From: Gemmatimonadota bacterium
GTDB taxonomy: Bacteria; Gemmatimonadota; Gemmatimonadetes; Gemmatimonadales; GWC2-71-9
DNA: 34,201 bases
Reading direction: 5' to 3'
Assembly: GCA_020350425.1 (NCBI GenBank)
Contig: CP070716.1
Span: 2,701,643-2,735,843, forward strand
The notes under the pieces are model-generated. The model was not told where the DNA came from. It saw only the letters and a program-made list of their open reading frames with translations, and did not search any database. Position 1 is the first letter of the stretch; every line of letters starts with the position of its first letter. Both the position numbers and the translations under genes were made by a program. Below are positions 31,684-34,201 of the stretch, one piece after another.

Positions 31684-32501
31684 GGGGCGCGTGCCGCCAG
31701 CCCCGCCGCCGCCTCCGCCGCCGAGCCGAACGTGACCTTCAGGGCCTCCGCGTGCTCTGCGACATGCGCCAGCGCCTCGAATCGGTCTCGCCGATCACGC
31801 GTACCGGCCATTTGCGAGTGTACCAGGGCGTTGAGCGCCGCCGCGCGGGAGAGGGGGGTGATGCTGAGCGCCGCCTTCGGCCGGTAGGTCACCACCGCCA
31901 CGAGCGCGACTGGAACCGGCTCTCCCCACCCTGCGCCGTCCCGCGGATCGTACCACGCCTCGTCGCTCCCGGGCTCCCACAGGCACGTCTCGGCCGGATC
32001 CACACCCAGCTGCGCGAGTGTGGCGGCGTCCACCTTGTAGAGGCGCTTGAAGGGCTGCGCGCGGCCGGTCTCGTCCACGAACACGACGTCGTCCCCCAGG
32101 GCGGCGTAACCCATGCGGTGCCAGCTCACCGCCAGACTCGACTTCCCCGCTCCCGCCCGGCCCAGCGCCAATACCGCACTTCCCTCCACGACCGCGCCCG
32201 ACGCGTGCAGCTGCGCGTGTTCCCTGCAGCCCGAGAGGAACACCTGGGCGAGCGCGAACTCACAGGTTGCCAGGAGCTGTGTCAGGGTCGCGGCGTGGGA
32301 GCGCACGCCGTGCGCGTCGACGACGGCGTAGCCATCCTCCGCCACGTCGACGACGAGCCGCACCGGGCCGGCGGCCGTGTCGGCCTCCGACTCGTAATCG
32401 GGAAACAGCGCTCTCACGGGCTCCACCAGTCCCGTGTCTCGCACCTCGAGCTCCGCCGACTGGCCGCACACTCGGTATCGGAGGATGCGAGGCCGGCTCA
32501 C
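31680..32501 (-). CDS. HprK-related kinase
   Basis: A 273-residue P-loop protein similar to HPr kinase/phosphorylase but without its N-terminal domain. Walker A is GRAGAGKSS (Lys120) in the context ALGRAGAGKSSLA, preceded by LHASGAVVEG; LGDDVVFVD at about 135-143 is the acidic motif matching HprK's ADD. The rest does not resemble HPr-binding regions, and no HPr gene is nearby, so the substrate is probably the cluster's own peptide or partner. Lasso-peptide kinases of this type phosphorylate a peptide's C-terminus. GTG start; first gene of the overlapping operon, 52 bases after the PPC-domain gene. Confidence 0.85.
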   Translation of the reverse strand: MSRPRILRYRVCGQSAELEVRDTGLVEPVRALFPDYESEADTAAGPVRLVVDVAEDGYAVVDAHGVRSHAATLTQLLATCEFALAQVFLSGCREHAQLHASGAVVEGSAVLALGRAGAGKSSLAVSWHRMGYAALGDDVVFVDETGRAQPFKRLYKVDAATLAQLGVDPAETCLWEPGSDEAWYDPRDGAGWGEPVPVALVAVVTYRPKAALSITPLSRAAALNALVHSQMAGTRDRRDRFEALAHVAEHAEALKVTFGSAAEAAAGLAARAP

Positions 32502-32553
32502 GTGATATCGACGCAGCCGCCACCGCGGAGGATCGGCGCCACGAACGGTCCGA

Positions 32554-33396
32554 TTACGGCCCTGAGGGCTGGCAGGTGGAGTCCTGCATCACGGGCTTCG
32601 CGCCCTCGCTCACCGTGAGTTCGAAGCTGCCGACCGCGCCGCCCGGTGCGGCGCGCGTGACGAAGCGATAGGGCCGGTCCTCCTCCGCGGTGTACACCAG
32701 TCGCGCGTTGCACCCCCCGCCGCCGTCGTCGTTCGCCGCAATGACTTCGCTCATGCCTCGCACCAGGAATAGCGTGGCGTCGAAGTCGCTCGAGACCAGA
32801 TCGATGCTCACGGTCCGGCCGGGCACGGGCGCCAGCACCCACACCTGATAGTGGGTTCCGTCCCTCGGAAGCGTTCGATCCTCGGGACCGATCGCGCCGC
32901 GCACCGTGTCTCCCGGCTGCAGGATGCCCTGGGGGTCGGAGAAGCCGCGACACGGCTGCGTGCTCGCCGGCGGCTGCGCACCCTCCCGCACCGAGAGCAC
33001 GAAGCTCCCGATCTCGTTGGGAGCGCTCCCGTGGGCAATGATGGTGTACCGACCCGCCGCCGGGAGGGTGGTGGTCAGGTGGGAATTGCAGTCCCCGCCG
33101 CTGTTGTCGTCGCCTGCAAGGACGTAATCCGCGTCGATCGCGTCGAGCAGCAGCAGGTTCGCGTTGAAGTCGCTCGAGGAGAGGGAGATCGTCACGGCGT
33201 CGCCCCCCTTCCCCGTCAGCAGGTACTGCCTGTAATAGGTGCCGTTGCTGAGCGTGTCACCGGCCGGCGCGAGGACGCCGGTGACGGTGTCGCCGTACGC
33301 GATGCCCGGCAGCTCCCCGCCCGGCTCCTGCGCGACGGAGACGCGCGCGACCCCGAGCACGCCGAGAGTGGCCAATGTGACGGTCCGGATATTCAC
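32554..33396 (-). CDS. Secreted protein with two PPC-type beta-sandwich domains
   Basis: A 280-residue protein with a Sec signal (LGVLGVARVSVAQ, about residue 23) and two similar domains of about 105 residues each (about 35-140 and 155-260). Each has GDTV.G.L.P / GDTVRGAIGPED, a strand on AVTISLSSSDFNANLLLLD / VSIDLVSSDFDATLFLV, and a Gly-Asp loop (AGDDNSGGDC / ANDDGGGGC), the pattern of bacterial pre-peptidase C-terminal (PPC) domains. A pair of Cys in each probably bonds. The GTG at 33396 is chosen because AGGAGA lies six bases upstream and starts the signal. It may be co-transcribed with the kinase gene 52 bases on. Confidence 0.83.
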   Translation of the reverse strand: MNIRTVTLATLGVLGVARVSVAQEPGGELPGIAYGDTVTGVLAPAGDTLSNGTYYRQYLLTGKGGDAVTISLSSSDFNANLLLLDAIDADYVLAGDDNSGGDCNSHLTTTLPAAGRYTIIAHGSAPNEIGSFVLSVREGAQPPASTQPCRGFSDPQGILQPGDTVRGAIGPEDRTLPRDGTHYQVWVLAPVPGRTVSIDLVSSDFDATLFLVRGMSEVIAANDDGGGGCNARLVYTAEEDRPYRFVTRAAPGGAVGSFELTVSEGAKPVMQDSTCQPSGP

Positions 33397-33559
33397 CGAG
33401 TGTCTCCTGAGATCATTGCGTTGTTGCCGGCGCCCGAGGGGGTGCCTGGACGCCTCCAGTGCTGCGGAAAAATCGGTCGCAAGTGGACGCGGTGGCAAGC
33501 CCGGGCACGGACGATCGAGGCACCGCGCTCTCGGCGGTGCGACACAGTTCCCGAGGCCT

Positions 33560-33577
33560 GGCAGCGCGACCGCTGCC
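33560..33577 (-). terminator. Hairpin after tRNA-Lys
   Basis: GGCAGCG (33560-33566) pairs perfectly with CGCTGCC (33571-33577) across CGAC, three bases after the tRNA 3' end. No T-run, but the position fits a terminator or processing signal. Confidence 0.45.
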
Positions 33578-33580
33578 GAG

Positions 33581-33653
<73 letters not shown>

Positions 33654-33707
33654 CGGCCACCGGAAACTTACGCGGGCGAACCCGCGAGACAAGCGACGGG
33701 CCCGACT

Positions 33708-33736
33708 GCGGGTCCTCCCCCTGGGGGAGGACCCGC
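33708..33736. repeat. Perfect 14-bp inverted repeat
   Basis: GCGGGTCCTCCCCC (33708-33721) and GGGGGAGGACCCGC (33723-33736) are perfect reverse complements separated by one base. It lies upstream of the tRNA on its strand. A terminator or roadblock hairpin is possible. Confidence 0.7.
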
Positions 33737-33756
33737 CCCCCCGGGGGGCACCCTCT

Positions 33757-34041
33757 CGAGGGGAGTCCGTACCGAGGAGCCGGAGCCGTATCGACCCCGA
33801 TGCACGACATACGAAACGCTGTTTTCCGAGGGGAAATCACTCGACATGCACCTCGTGTACACGCTCTCTTCGAGGGAAAAATCAGGGTCCCCCGAGGTCC
33901 GTGTACCCCTCCCCCGAGGGGTCGCCGGTCGTCACCCCCTCAAATTCAGAGGGGAAAAACTCTTGTCTCACAGACAGAAACCCTTACTTTGGGGAGCGTA
34001 ATGGGGCTGGTTGTCATCCGTTTCAACCTACTCCGAGGGGA
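33757..34041 (+). repeat. Dispersed CGAGGGGA-like motif, at least seven copies
   Basis: Copies start at 33757 (CGAGGGGA), 33827 (CGAGGGGAAA), 33871 (CGAGGGAAAA), 33893 (CGAGG only), 33915 (CGAGGGG), 33948 (AGAGGGGAAA) and 34034 (CGAGGGGA). The middle intervals are 44, 22, 22 and 33 bp, all multiples of 11, so these copies fall on one face of the helix. The last doubles as the ribosome binding site of the H1-like gene. Confidence 0.55.
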
Positions 34042-34043
34042 TC

Positions 34044-34201
34044 ATGGCCAAGAGACGCAAGAAGAAGAAGAAGGTGGTCCGCAGGAAGGCGAAGAAGCGC
34101 GCCACCAAGAAGAAGAAGCGCGCGACCAAGAAGAAGAAGCGCGCCACCAAGAAGCGCAGACCCGCCAAGAAGAAGAAGCGCGCGACCAAGAAGAAGAAGC
34201 G
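34044..34201 (+). CDS. Histone H1-like Lys/Arg-rich DNA-binding protein, N-terminal part (runs off window)
   Basis: The frame opens with ATG at 34044 after GAGGGGAT and is still open at the window end; 52 codons are visible. Nearly every residue is Lys, Arg, Ala or Thr: MAKRRKKKKKVVRRKAKKRA and then repeated KKKKRAT units, with one RRPA break. Such tails bind DNA without sequence preference, as in bacterial H1-like (HctB, AlgP-type) proteins that help pack the chromosome. All Lys codons seen are AAG. Whether a folded domain follows is unknown. Confidence 0.8.
   Translation, partial: MAKRRKKKKKVVRRKAKKRATKKKKRATKKKKRATKKRRPAKKKKRATKKKK
34092..34201 (+). repeat. 21-bp tandem repeat inside the H1-like gene
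   Basis: The unit is AAG-AAG-AAG-AAG-CGC-GCC/GCG-ACC, encoding KKKKRAT. About five units are seen, the fourth altered (encoding KKRRPA). Slippage in such repeats can alter length between strains. Confidence 0.75.

Larger units (their letters stand above)
33654..34043. other. 390-base non-coding region between tRNA-Lys and the H1-like gene
   Basis: Holds a hairpin CGCGGG-CGAA-CCCGCG (33671-33686), the inverted repeat at 33708-33736 next to a C7G6 run (33736-33749), a 10-bp palindrome CGTGTACACG (33854-33863), the CGAGGGGA-like repeats listed separately, and a possible promoter (TTGTCT 33963-33968, 16 bases, TACTTT 33985-33990) for the H1-like gene. A 51-codon reading frame from 33846 to 34001 is probably not a gene. 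Confidence 0.6.

Noticed and set aside
28886..32501. Standard lasso-peptide cluster
   Set aside because: No asparagine-synthetase-like cyclase and no transglutaminase-like peptidase in the window; only the kinase, nucleotidyltransferase and PqqD-like partners are shared.
33846..34001. 51-codon frame ahead of the H1-like gene
   Set aside because: No good ribosome site, no family match, and composition follows the GAGGGG repeats.
34092..34201. CRISPR array
   Set aside because: The 21-bp units are back to back without spacers and encode a Lys/Arg-rich protein in frame.

Overview
The window is GC-rich, gene-dense bacterial chromosome from a diderm (Gram-negative type) organism. It carries a complete Mla-type lipid transport operon, two small outer-membrane beta-barrel proteins, about ten predicted lipoproteins, two SLT-type lytic transglycosylases, an S46-family peptidase and secreted proteins with Sec signals. 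This mix, with repeated DUF4136 lipoproteins, a Ser/Thr kinase with N-terminal membrane helices and an HprK-like/PqqD/nucleotidyltransferase cluster, fits Gemmatimonadota best. That placement is an inference; no rRNA gene is present to settle it.

Layout. 1-8.9 kb is mainly an envelope region: the start of a DUF481-like protein (-), then plus-strand DUF4136 lipoproteins (three), a lipoprotein with two VOC domains, small beta-barrels, a PP2C phosphatase, an HdeD-like membrane protein and a six-helix membrane Ser/Thr kinase. 8.9-14.6 kb is minus strand: Hsp20 with a candidate sigma-54 promoter, the mlaEFD plus PqiC-like lipoprotein operon, and a group II PLP decarboxylase. 14.8-21.9 kb is plus strand: an M24 peptidase, a DUF4382 lipoprotein, an S46 peptidase interrupted by an in-frame TAG just after its catalytic serine, a D-threonine aldolase/D-serine dehydratase-like enzyme and a lipoprotein serpin. 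Next come an exported amidohydrolase (-), an intergenic region with operator-like palindromes, and the overlapping trio holB-moaC-SLT (+). A MltD/LysM transglycosylase and three small unknown genes follow on the minus strand.

The most unusual part is a tightly overlapping minus-strand operon at 28.9-32.5 kb: HprK-like kinase, nucleotidyltransferase, PqqD-like protein, a PRMT-like methyltransferase with a PqqD-like C-terminal tail, and a 78-residue peptide with a Tat-like N-terminus and a Gly/Pro/Gln-rich tail. It looks like a peptide-modification (RiPP-like) system with two peptide-binding modules and three candidate modifying enzymes. The partner set of kinase, PqqD-like protein and nucleotidyltransferase has been noticed before as a genomic neighbourhood (HPr-rel-A). 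The methyltransferase fusion and the peptide are what look new.

The right end holds tRNA-Lys(UUU), a 390-base regulatory-looking stretch with CGAGGGGA-like repeats spaced at multiples of 11 bp, and the start of a histone H1-like Lys/Arg-rich protein that runs off the window.
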